From Mucor racemosus (Eukaryota > Mucoromycota > Mucoromycetes > Mucorales > Mucoraceae), in the NCBI GenBank assembly GCA_027405735.1, contig JAPEHQ010000006.1, positions 2,356,001 to 2,420,000 on the forward strand: a stretch of DNA of 64,000 nt. Direction: 5' to 3'. Below, in pieces: positions 47,222 to 59,217 of the stretch. Each line of letters opens with the position of its first letter. Within the stretch, counting starts at the first letter, position 1. The notes beneath the pieces were generated by a model. The model was not told the DNA's origin. It searched no databases and saw only the letters and a program-made list of their open reading frames with translations. The position numbers and the translations under genes were made by a program.

Positions 47222-48560
47222 ATATACAAACTCAACTCATACCGCATTTGTACAGCGTGTTGCTGATTTAGAGGGTGGTTTTGCTGCTATTACTGTATCT
47301 TCTGGTAATTAATTTTGTGAAAAAGAAAGCGCAAAAATAAAATAGATCAGGCTGCTCAATATCTCACTATTTCTGCTCTTTGTAAAAAAAAAAAAAAAAA
47401 AAAAAAACTAGAGTTATGATTATGGCACCTCGTGCCATTTTGGCGACTGTATATATATATATATAATCAGCACTAATTTCATTAGAAACCTCCTTGATCC
47501 AAAGTAATTTCGTAGTGCCATTGATTCAGATATAAAATTGATATATATTGACAGCGTTGGCCCAACGTCTTTAGAAATATCTAATTTTCAAGCCATAGCC
47601 GACATTCCTCATGAATATAATAATCCATTTATAGTAGACAAGTAAGTTTTTTTTTTTAAAAAAATATAACAGTACTTATCTAATTGTTTATATATAAATT
47701 TCAAGCACATGTGGTATTACTGGACTAATCATCAGGCCTATTAAACAAGGCGCTGATATCGTAATTCATTCTTCTACCAGTTGGATTACAGGATAAATAT
47801 ATAACTTTTTATATAAAAATGAATGGAAATATTGCAAATTTTTGTGTATATATTCGGCCATGACAATGTCATTGATGGAGCAATTGGTAATGCCGATAAT
47901 TTTCATTTGGTGGGGGGGGATGGATCATTTTCTGAATTTACAGAACCATTTGGAAGTTCTGATGGCTTGAATTTTTGGGATATATTTAATTTTTATGCAT
48001 TTACATTTCGCCTCAGGTCTGAATCATTGCGCGATATGGATGCTTGTCTGGATGCATTTGATTATTTTATGTTAGTTAATGGTTAGTTGAATATAAACCT
48101 TGCTATAACGTATAGATACATACAAACAATTACAAATGTATATACATTTAGAAACTTTGTACCTTGTGGCATAAATTCTACTTAGCAACGCTAAAAAATT
48201 AACCGATTGGTTTTACATCAGTGACGATGTCCTCTTTGTATACTATCCAGGTTTTAAAAAAGGACAACTCTAATAAAAATGCAATCAGATATCTTAATAT
48301 AAATAACTTTGGTTGTGTTTGCGCTTTGGGAATTGAGAGCGATTCCTAAGTATGTATCAAGCAAAGTATATTTTGACCTGTAATAATGACTCAAATTTCA
48401 ATAGACTGTCATTAATTATCTCAAGATTGCTTCTCCTTCTAGCAATGTTGGAAGTAATAAGGTCTTGACAAGTACTCCACTTTTAGCATCTCCGCAAAAT
48501 TTGAAATTAGTTAAAAGGACAGATGGGAAATTTGATTCGTGTTTCTGTTGGCATTGAGTA
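47222..48560 (+). pseudogene. O-acetylhomoserine sulfhydrylase (Met17-type) pseudogene
   Basis: Pieces of the PLP enzyme that makes homocysteine, in correct order across all frames: RVADLEGGFAAITVSS (47,257), QAAQYLTISAL (47,348), KLIYIDSVGPTSLEI...AIADIPHEYNNPFIVD (47,535-47,640), GITGLIIRPIKQGADIVIHS (47,712-47,771), FTEPFGSSDGLNFWDIF...LRDMDACLDAFDYF (47,938-48,069) and LIRVSVGIE (48,531-48,557). Former introns remain, so this is a decayed gene copy and not a retrocopy. The N-terminus is missing, the PLP-lysine box reads HSSTSWITG (Ser where Lys belongs), a donor is mutated at about 47,794, an A-run sits at about 47,384-47,407, and several frames are broken. Confidence 0.8.
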
Positions 48561-49603
48561 AGCTTTTGTTGAAAAAGAGACAAATTTTATATTAAACTTT
48601 GGCATATTATAGAAATTTCTACGACCTTTAGTGGAATTTTAATCAAGCTCTTGACATGACAAATTAATAAAAGAATTGTATTGTTATATCAAATCGTTGG
48701 CGCTCCCATTTCAAATTTCATTGACTGATACTATTCAGTAAACTGTGTATTCAAAATAAGCTGTTCATAACTATGAAGATGCTGAACGTCGTGAGTATTA
48801 CAAGCATTTTGATATCATATTCTTTGATGCATCCACACCTTGCTACAATTCAAAGTGCAGTTAAAATTATGTGAAACTTGACTAATTGACCACTCACACA
48901 AAGAGCAGTTGTCTTCTGAGGTAGAACAAATCTACTTTGTTACCATCACTAAATAGGCGATTTAATGCAAAATGCAATGAATATTTACATTTTGCATTAC
49001 TTATTGGCCAAATAAATGAATTAAAATATAAAAACACAACTAAATTATACAATACATGTCTTTATTTACGTATAATATTACTGAAACCATTAAAAAACGA
49101 CATTTTCGAAGAATTTTTTAATGCACCTTTTGCGCTAATCTGAAGCCCAAAATAGGCCCAAACCATTTCTTTGATCACATACCTTCTTTCCATATTTTTT
49201 TCTCGGATTTTCTTGGTGATAAAAAACATGATAAAAATCCACCTCGAAACCCTTATAGATGTAGGCAAAAATCGGAAGAAATCGCTTAATCGCCATTTTG
49301 ACACTAAAATGAGATTTTTTATTATAGCTTTCCTAAGCTCAAAATGACTGAAATTTTTCCGACTTTTATATAAAATTATTTAGTTGGCTTTTTACTATTT
49401 ATAAGATAGACTTTTACAGGAAAAATCGTTATTTTTATTTTTCAAATTTGCGCAATTTTTTTGGTGAGAAAATTTTCAAAAAGTACTACCATTCGACGCA
49501 GAATTTAAAGTTCTATTTATATATATTAATGAGCATTATAAAATTACATAATGTTTTGTGGAGAAATTTGCGAAAAAGTGCTAAAAGTTTTTCAAAATGG
49601 CAG
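48561..49603. other. Repeat-like spacer downstream of the LINE
   Basis: AT-rich and of degenerate repeat texture, especially 49,100-49,600. It is the target sequence into which the LINE's poly(A) end inserted (AAAATGGCAG just before the T-run). Confidence 0.4.
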
Positions 49604-49746
49604 TTTTTTTTTTTTTTTTTTTTTTATGGGATGAAAGTTTTAAATTTTATTTAAAAAAAGAAAATTGAAACTCATCATAGTGGTGGACAAGGTGTATACT
49701 AGGTAAAGTGACCTGCCATATTAGTATCATATATATATATATTATC

Positions 49747-52700
49747 CTACAAGTCATTCATATTAGACATTCTATATAGCTCTGAGCATATTTTCTTTGA
49801 GACTATTGTACTGTTAAATGGCACTGAGTTGAGCACATGATTGAAATGATGAAACCATATAAGGCGTGCTATCGTTGAGAAAATGTCGTATATGTTGATG
49901 TGTATGTCTAAATTGTATATATAGTATCTGGACAGTTTTAAATTTTTGAAGTCATGATAAGTCTGTTGAGGATTTACCACTCTTGGGTACCCAAGAAACT
50001 TGTTGAAAATTTCCTGCCATATATCTTTTTTGTGTACACACGAGATCAACAGATGCATACTGTCTTCTCTAAGATTGCATAGGTGGCATTTGTCTGAATC
50101 AATATCTTTCATTTGCATGTTGTAAAGGAAGGACTTGGATGGTATTCTGTCATGGATAACTTTAAACCAAAGGTTTCTTGCTGTGTGATGCATATTTGTC
50201 TTGTAAAATTCTGTCCATTGTTTTTTGGATATATTATTGTTGTAACCTTTTGGTATTATTAAAGGAATGCCTTGATTTAGGATGTATCTTATACGTTTTT
50301 TCTTCTGATCCAGCAATGGCTTCTTGTTGACATCTTGTATTAGTTTAGAGTATTCTGATAAATCATTTGATTCTTCAAAAAAATTTCTATGGAATTGTTT
50401 TCCATGTATTGTTGGAAAAAATGATTGTATTTAATGTGTTGTTCTCTTTCAAGTCGAATGATTTTTGATAACACTTTAGGTTTTTTGCATTCTTGTCTTG
50501 GTTTGTAGATTATGGATTTTGTCAAAGGAGTGTATTGAAAGAAGTCTTGTACCTTGCTTTGTTTGATTGTGGCAGTATTTATATTTATTAATTCATTATT
50601 GAGTTGTTCCTTGTTGCATATGGTGGTGAACGGCAGCGAGAGAAGTATTTTAGGTGATATTTTTATTTTTTCAGCATCCGGTTTGCATTGTTCTATACAA
50701 GAGTCTATAGCTTCGAAGATGTTGTGAAAGGAGTGTAAACCAGTAAATGAACTTTTGTAACGAGATTCAGGAAACAGAAGAGGCACTTCATGGTGAGGTG
50801 TATCACATCCATTTTGAAGGGCAAATACCATCAAGCTATATAAATGGCTAGGTACTGGATTTGGAGTTCCACTCACACTAAGTAACGCATTGATGTATCT
50901 AAGTTGTAGCATCTTCTGTTGCACTGATATGTTTAGCAGGCCTAATCCCCCTTCGTTTTTTGGCAGATAGAAGACATCCTTCTTCACTTGGATTCGTCTG
51001 TCATCAACAATATATTGATAGATAATGGAATTCAATCTTGAAGTAACCACCTTTGGTAGGTTGGTTAGTCTTAGGACATGCCACAGTTTTGATAGTATCA
51101 TTGTGTTGGCCACAGTTGCTCGACCATATACTGATATCTTTCTTTCTTTATAAAAGTTGACAGTTGCTTGAATTTTTCCACTAATGTTGTCCACAAAGGT
51201 ATCTCTTTGTTGATTGTTGAACCAGAGAGGGTAGCCTAGATATTTAAGATAGCCTGTACTTGAATTATCAAACCATTTCATCCGTTGATTGTTTGTGATA
51301 TAGTTCCGTAATTCTGCACCTTTATGACCCACCATCTTACTGTCATGGAGGGGAAACGCGACCGACTTATCTAAGTTGATTTTAGAATTTGACGCCTTGC
51401 TATATCCTTTCAAGCAATCTTCAATTGCCAAATATTCAGCTTTGTTTTTTGCAAAAATTAGTATATCATCAGCATAGGCTAGTAGCTTAATTGGTTTTGG
51501 AGAAACCATGTTCATAGAATTTTGACTGCTTGGTTTAGTTGATTGCATAGTGTACCCAGTTACAGCTTCATTATTAAGGATAGAGAGTAGAAATGGCTCT
51601 ATCGCAAAATTAAAAAGAAGAGGTGAAATAGCATCACCTTGTCTTAGGCCTCGTTTTTGTTTAATTGGATTTGTTAGAAACCCATTGACATTGACGAATA
51701 TTTCATTGTTGAAGAACAGATTTTGGATGCATTGAATGATGGACTCAGGGATACCAAATTTTTCTAGGACCTTGGTCAGATAGTATGGATGAACTCTATC
51801 ATAGGCTTTATGGTTGTCTAGCATTATACCAACATATTCAGTGAACTCGGATTTATTCGAACCTTTGCATACTTTTGAGTTTTCAATCATGAGGTTTAAT
51901 GAAAACCCTTGATCTCCGATAAATCTTTGTGGCATGAATCCTGTTTGGAAGTTATTGATCAGCTGTGAAGCTATTCCCATGAGTCTGGAGTTCAGAATCC
52001 TAGTAAACACTTTGCAGTCGGTATTGATTAGAGAAATCGGCCTCCAGTTTGACAAATCTGACAAATCGCCTTTCTTTGGTAGTAGGATAATACATGCTTG
52101 TTGCCAAGATTTAGGAATAATTCCATATTTTAATGCATCATTGTACACCTTTTCGACAATTTCTTTACATCTTGGGTGAATCATTACAATATTGAGAATT
52201 TCATATGGCAATCCATCCAAACCAGGGCTACTTTTACGTGGACTTCGTTTTGCACCTTGTTTGATCTCTTCAAAAGATATGTCTTGTGTAATTTCCTCAG
52301 TTTCTTCTTTAGAGATGGATTTGTTAATGTGGTTCAGTATTGCATCTAAACAGTTAATATCTATTCTTTCTTCAGTGTACAACTTAGAGTAAAAAGATTC
52401 TGCTGCTCCAATCTTAGAATCCTTATCATTGCAATCAGTTCTAGTATCTGGGTGTTTGATCATATTAAGGGTACGAGCTTCTCTTCTCTGGTCAATAGTT
52501 CTTTTGATATATGACGGCGAGTTTTCGTTGTTCTCCATCCAATACTTTCCTGATCTCAACCTTGCAATGTCTGTCTTTTCCTTTTGTAATGTTGAAATTT
52601 GTGTTTCAATGTCAGGCAGTAGTATATTCAGACATTCTTTATTATCACGGTATAACCTCAAGATACGGTTCCTCTCACTGTTTAGTTTCTTCAGTGTTGT

Positions 52701-53666
52701 CTCTCTGATTTGGTTGGTAGTGCGACAGAAATTAGTTGTAACTTTTTTGACCATATTCTTAAGACAATCCCATTGGTCTTGAGTTGACAGTTCAGGATTT
52801 AGCTTGTTTTGAACGTAGTTTTCTATTTCTCTATTCAAAATGCTAACATATCTTTTGTTCTTACATAGGTAAGGATTGGCTCTCCATATACCTTTTCCAC
52901 AGTTGTACATTTCTATAGTTAAGGTCTTGGTAAGTAGTGCATGATCGGTAAATTCCTGACCGAAAAATTCTACATCTCCACCATTCATCCTTTGAAAGAG
53001 TTCCTTCCCGGCAAACATGTAATCTATAGTCGAGAGAGAGATACGTCCTTGTCTATTCTGTCTACATGTAGGCCCATATCCTTCTCCTTCTTGGTTCATA
53101 CAGTCTTTCATATATCCCGCCATAAATTGGACTAACTCCTTGCTTTTACGTATTCTGGATCCATGTCTGCTACCACTATCAAAACTGTAATTAAAATCCC
53201 CTGCCATAATCAAATGTGGAAGAATCTCTGGCATAGATAAAAGTATGTTAACTATATCTTTAAAAAGATTATTCCTCTCTTGTCTTTGAACATGTCCAGA
53301 GTGTGCATAAATGTTCATGATGTAAAATGGTGTCGTAGGATTGTCTACAAAGGTAAGTTTGGATAAAATCATTCTTCCATCTGTAGATATCTTGATTTTC
53401 TCAAGGTTAATTGCATTGTTAAAATTAATGATGGAACAGTGTTCAGTCCATATTGCTTGGTGATATTTAAATTTGATTTCCATATTGTTGATTATTTCTT
53501 CAAACGAGTGATTTGGTATGTTGGTTTCCTGACATAGTAGGATATTTAATTTCTTGTTCTTTAACATAGCTATAAAGTCGTCTGTAGTTGATTGTTGAGA
53601 TTGTTTGTATAGACTTCTGCAGTTGACAGAGCCTATATTGATGTTAACATATTTGGTATTATTCAT
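49747..53666 (-). CDS. LINE ORF2: endonuclease-reverse transcriptase, one frameshift
   Basis: About 1,300 residues when the break is ignored. Order: APE-type endonuclease (NIGSVNCRSL, LLCQETNI, IMAGDFNYSFD, STIDYMFAG, FTDHALL), reverse transcriptase (LPKKGDLSDLSNWRPISLIN, FMPQRFIGDQG, LDNHKAYDRV, GLRQGDAISPLLFN, YADDILIF), then the thumb and a C-terminal zinc-binding domain (CHLCNLREDSMHLLISC, zf-RVT type, about 50,050-50,090). The two catalytic Asp of YADD are intact. The frame breaks at a run of seven A (plus strand 50,377-50,383). The downstream frame is open before the apparent stop at 50,340, so an indel in the run is the likely cause. Confidence 0.9.
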
Positions 53667-53695
53667 AAGTATTGTTGATATTTATAGATCAGAAA

Positions 53696-55273
53696 TTAAT
53701 CTGAATGTTCAGATATTTCTTTTTCATTGCTAGCACCTACTGGAGACACAAATATGTCTTCCGTTGCTTTTATTACTTTGCTATCATTGGTGCCCTTTTT
53801 CTGAGGCGTGGTAGGCTCAACCGATCCAGGAGATATAGCATCATTCAGACGTCTCTTGGATGTGTTGATCTTAGACGGCTTGAGTTGATCCTTACTTGTA
53901 GTTGAGTTGAAACCTCTATTTGCAGTGTCCGAAGATTGACTTGATCTCAGCAATCTTGGTGCCCTCGAAGTCGAAGCAATATTCTTCTTAGCATGTTGAA
54001 TTTGCTTTTCCCCTTCTTGATTAATTTGCACCCCGACATTGTCATCCTCATTGATATTAGGTTCGAAGTTCCCTTCATTCAATTCTGAAGCGACATATTC
54101 CTCCCTGGTTCCAATCACAGTATTTTCTTCATTAGTTTCGGCTTCAGTGCCTTTAGCTGATTCAGTGACAACATCTTCCATGTTTTCTTCTTCCACAATG
54201 TTCCTGGTATCTTCATTCTGTTCCTCTACCGAGGCAGCTAACACTTCAAAAGTATTGTTAGAAGTGAATTTTGCATTAGGATTACCTCCTTTCAACGCAT
54301 CCAATAGATTAACTTCCATGCCACTAGATTTAGCTTGGTTTATATCACCATTGTCATTCGAATCTTGATACTTGGAAGTTTCCTTGTTTCTAAGGTCCTT
54401 TTTGTTCCAGGGAGCAGCTGGACAGTCGGCCTGTAAGTGGTTAGGGCTCCTGCATCGATGGCAAAGTTTTCGCTGCTTCTTGGGGCAATCATACCTGATG
54501 TGATCATCCGAATGACACTCAGGACAAATGGGCTTCATGTTTGACCATACTAGGTGAAGGGCTATTCCCCCATAGCCAATAAGCTGTACCTGAGGAGTAA
54601 GGTCAGCTGCATAATTTTTTAATTTATCCCTGTTAAGAGTGACAAAGCCTCGGCCAGTAAACCAATCATGATCCTCCACCTTCGTCAATCCAATGTTCAA
54701 GATATCGCCGTATCTTTCAAATGTCTTGACAAGAGATTCCATCAACGCATCCTCATCATCAAGAGGGATCTCAGTAATTCCAACCCAAATTACTTGAGAT
54801 GTACTCGTCAAGGTTTTACTAACTTCAATAGCTTTACCTTCCACTACAAATTCCTTTAAAAGCGCATCTTTGCATTCCTTTTCAGTAGAGAAGCTAAGTT
54901 CGACAACTTTTCGCTTGTTCTTTCCAATAATTCTTGGTTTCATACCTAAGCTGTTGGGATATTGCTCTCTCATGATACCTAAGAGGGTCTTATCTTTGAA
55001 CACCATTCCAAGGAATTGAGAACAATCAATGACGATAGAGTTTTTTTCCTTCGCTTCAATGAAAGTCGAGTTGGATGTTAAGGTTTTAAAACATTCCGTA
55101 TTATCCACATCTGGAGTAACATTGAATGCGTGTCGTTTTTGAAATTTGATTGCATCTGTGAAAGACTGATATGTAAATGGTTTGTTGCTTGGATTATGGC
55201 TAGAATCCAACGTTGATCTACCCTGTGAGGTAGATTCTCGCATTAAAAACTGATCTTTAGCGGAGAAAGCCAT
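53696..55273 (-). CDS. LINE ORF1: nucleic-acid-binding protein with two CCHC knuckles
   Basis: About 525 residues. The central part resembles an RNA-binding fold typical of LINE ORF1 (FEVLA/EFVVEGKAIEVSKTL region). It is followed by two zinc knuckles of C-X2-C-X4-H-X4-C spacing: CPECHSDDHIRYDC and CHRCRSPNHLQADC (about 54,450-54,530). The C-terminal third is acidic then basic and probably disordered. The protein would coat LINE RNA. I chose the ATG at 55,273; the open frame extends 11 codons upstream without an ATG. No frame breaks. Confidence 0.88.
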   Translation of the reverse strand: MAFSAKDQFLMRESTSQGRSTLDSSHNPSNKPFTYQSFTDAIKFQKRHAFNVTPDVDNTECFKTLTSNSTFIEAKEKNSIVIDCSQFLGMVFKDKTLLGIMREQYPNSLGMKPRIIGKNKRKVVELSFSTEKECKDALLKEFVVEGKAIEVSKTLTSTSQVIWVGITEIPLDDEDALMESLVKTFERYGDILNIGLTKVEDHDWFTGRGFVTLNRDKLKNYAADLTPQVQLIGYGGIALHLVWSNMKPICPECHSDDHIRYDCPKKQRKLCHRCRSPNHLQADCPAAPWNKKDLRNKETSKYQDSNDNGDINQAKSSGMEVNLLDALKGGNPNAKFTSNNTFEVLAASVEEQNEDTRNIVEEENMEDVVTESAKGTEAETNEENTVIGTREEYVASELNEGNFEPNINEDDNVGVQINQEGEKQIQHAKKNIASTSRAPRLLRSSQSSDTANRGFNSTTSKDQLKPSKINTSKRRLNDAISPGSVEPTTPQKKGTNDSKVIKATEDIFVSPVGASNEKEISEHSD

Positions 55274-55306
55274 GAAATGACAGTTTTCAGGTTCCTGCGA
55301 TCGCAA

Positions 55307-56773
55307 TTGAAAGCGGCATTTTAATTCATTGATTGCTACTAAATTATGCTTCCAAGGCTTGAAACAGCTCTTATAAAAGTGAACTGCTGTCTTTTCAACA
55401 TAGAAAACAAAAATAGAAGAGTAAATTATGCATGCTACGCATTGGCTGAATAAAGTTAGTTGACAAATAAAATTGGTTTAAAGCCAAAATAAAACTCTTG
55501 AAACAAAATTTATGTATTGGGCTAAGAATTGAATATCTGTCCCTACCCTTTTTTTTTAAAAACTTTCCAGCCGACAACTAAGCTTTTTTAAAGCTTAATA
55601 ATAATCAAAAATCAACCTTCACAACAAATAATGAGCACAATATGTTTTTGTACGCTTTATCAGTATTCTAGTTTTGATTTGCATTCGAAAGAGCCTTCTT
55701 TTCAATTGTGTACAAATCTTTTGATCACGGTAATAACTACTTCTTGAATCAGCCAGTAAAACCAAATTATTTGGAAAAAAATTTTCAAAAAAGAATCTAC
55801 AGCCATTGCATTTACAAATGATCGAGAGGAGATGTACAAAAGTAACCCTCTATGGATAGTTGGTTATGGTAAAAGATCTTGATTCATTTACATCATCCAG
55901 CGGAAATGTTGCTATCGGACAGAAAAGACATTATTAAGCATTCATTAAAAGCTATATCAGGTATAAAAAACTGAAATCAAAATTACACAGATATCCTTGA
56001 GACCCTTCATGTTACCTATTATATCCAAAAGTCTTAGTCTGATTCTTGCTTAGGTTATGCACTTTCCCATTTTGAGACAATTTTTATAAGTTAACAATAA
56101 AAATAACACAATTCAAACTGAATTATTGTGTTTTTTTCATGTATTTTACACAATTATAAATTATATATATATGTATCCGGTATATTTGATATAGCTAATT
56201 CACTATACGTATCAAGACAGATGTATTTATGTAATTACTTGATCAATAAATACGATGACATTGTTTTACATAGTGCTCTTTGGAATTCAGTTTTTTGCGC
56301 ATATACTTTACCCTTTTGATATTTGATTCCTAAATAAAGAGCATTTTTATTTATAGAGATTTGAATCGATAGGATCGGTTGGTAGCCGAGCTGTCAAAAA
56401 CGAATCCGATCAATTGTGTTAGCGATTTCGATCGGAATATTTCATTGGCCGATAATCAAATGCCTGGTCAAAGAAGCACATCATGCTTGTTTATGGCTAT
56501 TAATCTGATAGATTTACACATTAAAGAGATTATTTTACTGATTGCGCTAAAGTTTTTGCATGATTAAATGGGATAAATACTTCATAGTTATTTGATAGGT
56601 ATTTCACATGTTCCTATTGCCCGTTCCGGCTCTGAAAATATAGCTTCTATATACTATAAAAAGACACACCCGAGATTTCTGCAAATGTAAGCATCCGTAA
56701 CAGTAGTATTTGCATCAGCCGTATATAATCATGCGGGTTGATTTTCTATAAATATTGATTTTTAAAACTTATA

Positions 56774-56805
<32 letters not shown>

Positions 56806-56870
56806 CATTTCATTTTAAAAAACTAAACCACCGAAAACCTTTTGGTTTCAAATGCGGACATGTCAATTGG
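55307..56870. other. Spacer at the 5' side of the LINE
   Basis: AT-rich. It may contain the LINE 5' UTR and decayed sequence (for example a frame around 55,800-55,870 reading AFTNDREEMYKSNPLWIVGY). A T-run lies at about 56,778-56,806. No gene is supported. Confidence 0.35.
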
Positions 56871-56875
56871 CTTTG

Positions 56876-57380
56876 TATTATATAAAAGCCCTTGATACGG
56901 GGGGAACTAACTTCATTAGGAAATCACTTGTACAAAGCGAGTGGCTCAAAGTAGTCCCGAGGAAGATTGGAAACGATAAACAAATCGTGCATGCTATAAT
57001 ACCGTGAACGCGCGCGGTTAAGAACAAAGGTCAATGTACCACAAGAATACAAAGCACTTGTCTAATTACATCTAGATAATTCGGAAAAGAACGACTGGAG
57101 TGGGTGACGATACTATCACAAAGGAGAGGATCATGGGTGAGTAATTTTTAATTCAGATACCATGGGAGGACAAATCTTGATTTGTGAAATCTTGATAATA
57201 ACTCTCCTTATTTACTGGCTCTTACTGATCTTAATATTTGAGCTCATGTTAAATTTATTATTTTACGATTAATTCTAGGCAAATACTAATTGTCTTTTCT
57301 ATTAGCAAACAAATAGGCCGCTTTAAGTGGAGTGAGGCCCAACAACTTGGTACCAGACCCCGCCGTGTAACTGATTAATA
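56876..57380 (+). other. TATA-led GC-richer transcript candidate, function unknown
   Basis: A clear TATATAAAAG box (about 56,879-56,888) is followed by about 250 bp that is richer in G+C than its surroundings and lacks a long open frame. A strong splice donor (GTGAGTAA at 57,137) follows, with possible acceptors at 57,279 (TTCTAG) and 57,305 (CTATTAG). Beyond them lies a GC-rich hairpin-capable stretch (GGCCGCTTT...GAGGCC, 57,318-57,341). It could be a spliced non-coding RNA or a very small protein gene. I could not match it to U1-U6, U3, SRP, RNase P/MRP or telomerase RNA by eye. Confidence 0.3.
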
Positions 57381-58497
57381 TGTTAGCTGACTCTTGTAAA
57401 AATGTAAGGGGGTTTGTTATTAAACGGTAAAAGGTAACAAAATGATGAATATATATATAATAAAAAAACGATTCAAGATATATTGCATCTCTTTTAATGA
57501 TATCATTGTTTTGGTAACTCTTATGTTATTGGATAATGCGTATAAATATTCCTTAATTAATGTGTATGACATTCATGTTGGAAATTCAGATTATGTTACA
57601 TTTTAAAAAATTTAAGCATTTGTAATATGACTAATGGTGCTGATGATGACATGGTGGACAATAGAAATAACCTTATTTTATTTATGGGAAAAGAAAATCG
57701 GATTAAAAAAAAACACACATGTACATTTCAATGAAATTTTTGCTTTTTCTTGCATTTGGAAAAATATTCTTCTTTTTGTGAAGGAAAAGAATGTATGAGA
57801 ATGCTTTCTATTTTACCAAATTAGTTATAACCACGATTTAAATTATTAAAAAAGAATAGTTTCAGTCGAAATTGAAGCCAACATGTGCAACATGGGAGCT
57901 CGAAAGATTACAATTTGTATCGAGATGCCTACGATTTAAAATCAAACAAACTATCAATCAGATTGTTTTGTTTTATAGCAAAGATCAGTAAATCCAAAAA
58001 AAGAAAGAAAGAAAGAAAAGCATCAAGTTAACAAATAATACTAATCAATTTGACTTTTTTGGCTGATTTGGCTCTGTTAATTTGAGTTGGTAAATTTTTT
58101 TAGACATCCAGTTGCACAATGTTTCTACTGCCCTATTTAATATCTTTGCCCTTTCTCCTTTTCTTTTTCCTTCTTTCTTCTTTCTTCTTTCTTCTTTTTT
58201 TATTCCCTTTTCACTTTTATTTTAATATATTCCAAACATTTTTCAACCCAAAATTGTAATTAATACTGATTTTTGATTTTTTTTAGATTTTGATTTTTTA
58301 AAAAAAAAATTACATTTTATACCATAAAATCTATAAAACATAGATTTTTTTTTAGCATTGCATGTATATTAAATACATATAAAAAAATAATACACAATAG
58401 ATCTTTATATATTTAAATAGAACAACAAAAAAAAACCAAAGTTTAGAGCAAAGAATTGAATAAAACAATTCTTTTAAAAAGTACACATTTGAAAATA
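57381..58497. other. 5' region of the velvet gene
   Basis: AT-rich, with an AAAG microsatellite at about 57,998-58,019 and a pyrimidine tract (CTTT/TTC repeats, 58,141-58,205) about 300 bp before the velvet ATG, plus TATA-like words at about 58,405. No gene. Confidence 0.45.
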
Positions 58498-59173
58498 ATG
58501 GATGGAAATCAACAAGCAACAAACGATAATATTAATCAACAACTTATACAAGAAGCATTGTCATCCGAATTTAATCAAAATCAGCAATTTTTGCAGGAAC
58601 AGCAGGAGGAACAGCAGAATACCTATGCAACATTCCCTCCAAATGTTGCACATAGTTTAGTGGAAAACGCTACTAACTTTGAGACATTGGCATCATTTCA
58701 AGATTTTTCGAGTGATCCAACTTTACAAATACAAGCTTGTGGGATACCTTCTTCTTCTTCTAATAGCACGATGATGCCATCACAACATCGACGCGTGGAT
58801 AATCTAACTTCTAATGCTCTAGAAAGTGAAAATGAATACATTTATCAACAATATATCCAAATGATGAACAACAATACACTTGACTTGAACTTTCAAAACT
58901 TTCATCCACAACAACTACAGCCACCAGTTTTACCTGCCAGACAAGAACAGGATGTCTTTAATGAGTTATTATCAATGGCTTCAAATAGAAATCAGCAACA
59001 TAGATCATGGCATAATGATCAATTTGCTCCTTCGGCTTCTTCTTCGACATCATTGCTGAGCAATTTGGAGGCCTCCATGTTGATCACGCAACAACAGCAA
59101 GAACAAGGACAAGAACAAGAACAACAACAACAACAGCAAGAACAAGAACAAGAACAACAACAACAACAGCAAG

Positions 59174-59217
<44 letters not shown>

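Larger units (their letters stand above)
49604..55306 (-). mobile_element. LINE (non-LTR retrotransposon), nearly complete
   Basis: Minus-strand element with ORF1 (53,696-55,273), a 29-nt spacer and ORF2 (49,747-53,666), then a 3' UTR with an AT repeat (49,731-49,742) and a 22-nt poly(A) tail (T-run 49,604-49,625). The layout fits APE-type LINEs (L1/Tad-like) of fungi. The 5' end was not located; I did not find the expected target duplication near 55.3-56 kb. Only one frame break was found in 4.9 kb of coding sequence, so the copy is young. Confidence 0.88.

Noticed and set aside
48937..49304. Small frames on both strands near 49 kb
   Set aside because: Short, AT-rich and in degenerate repeat sequence; no recognisable product.
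56379..56567. 62-codon open frame (VAELSKTNPINCV)
   Set aside because: No ATG in a good context, no motif and no support from neighbours.
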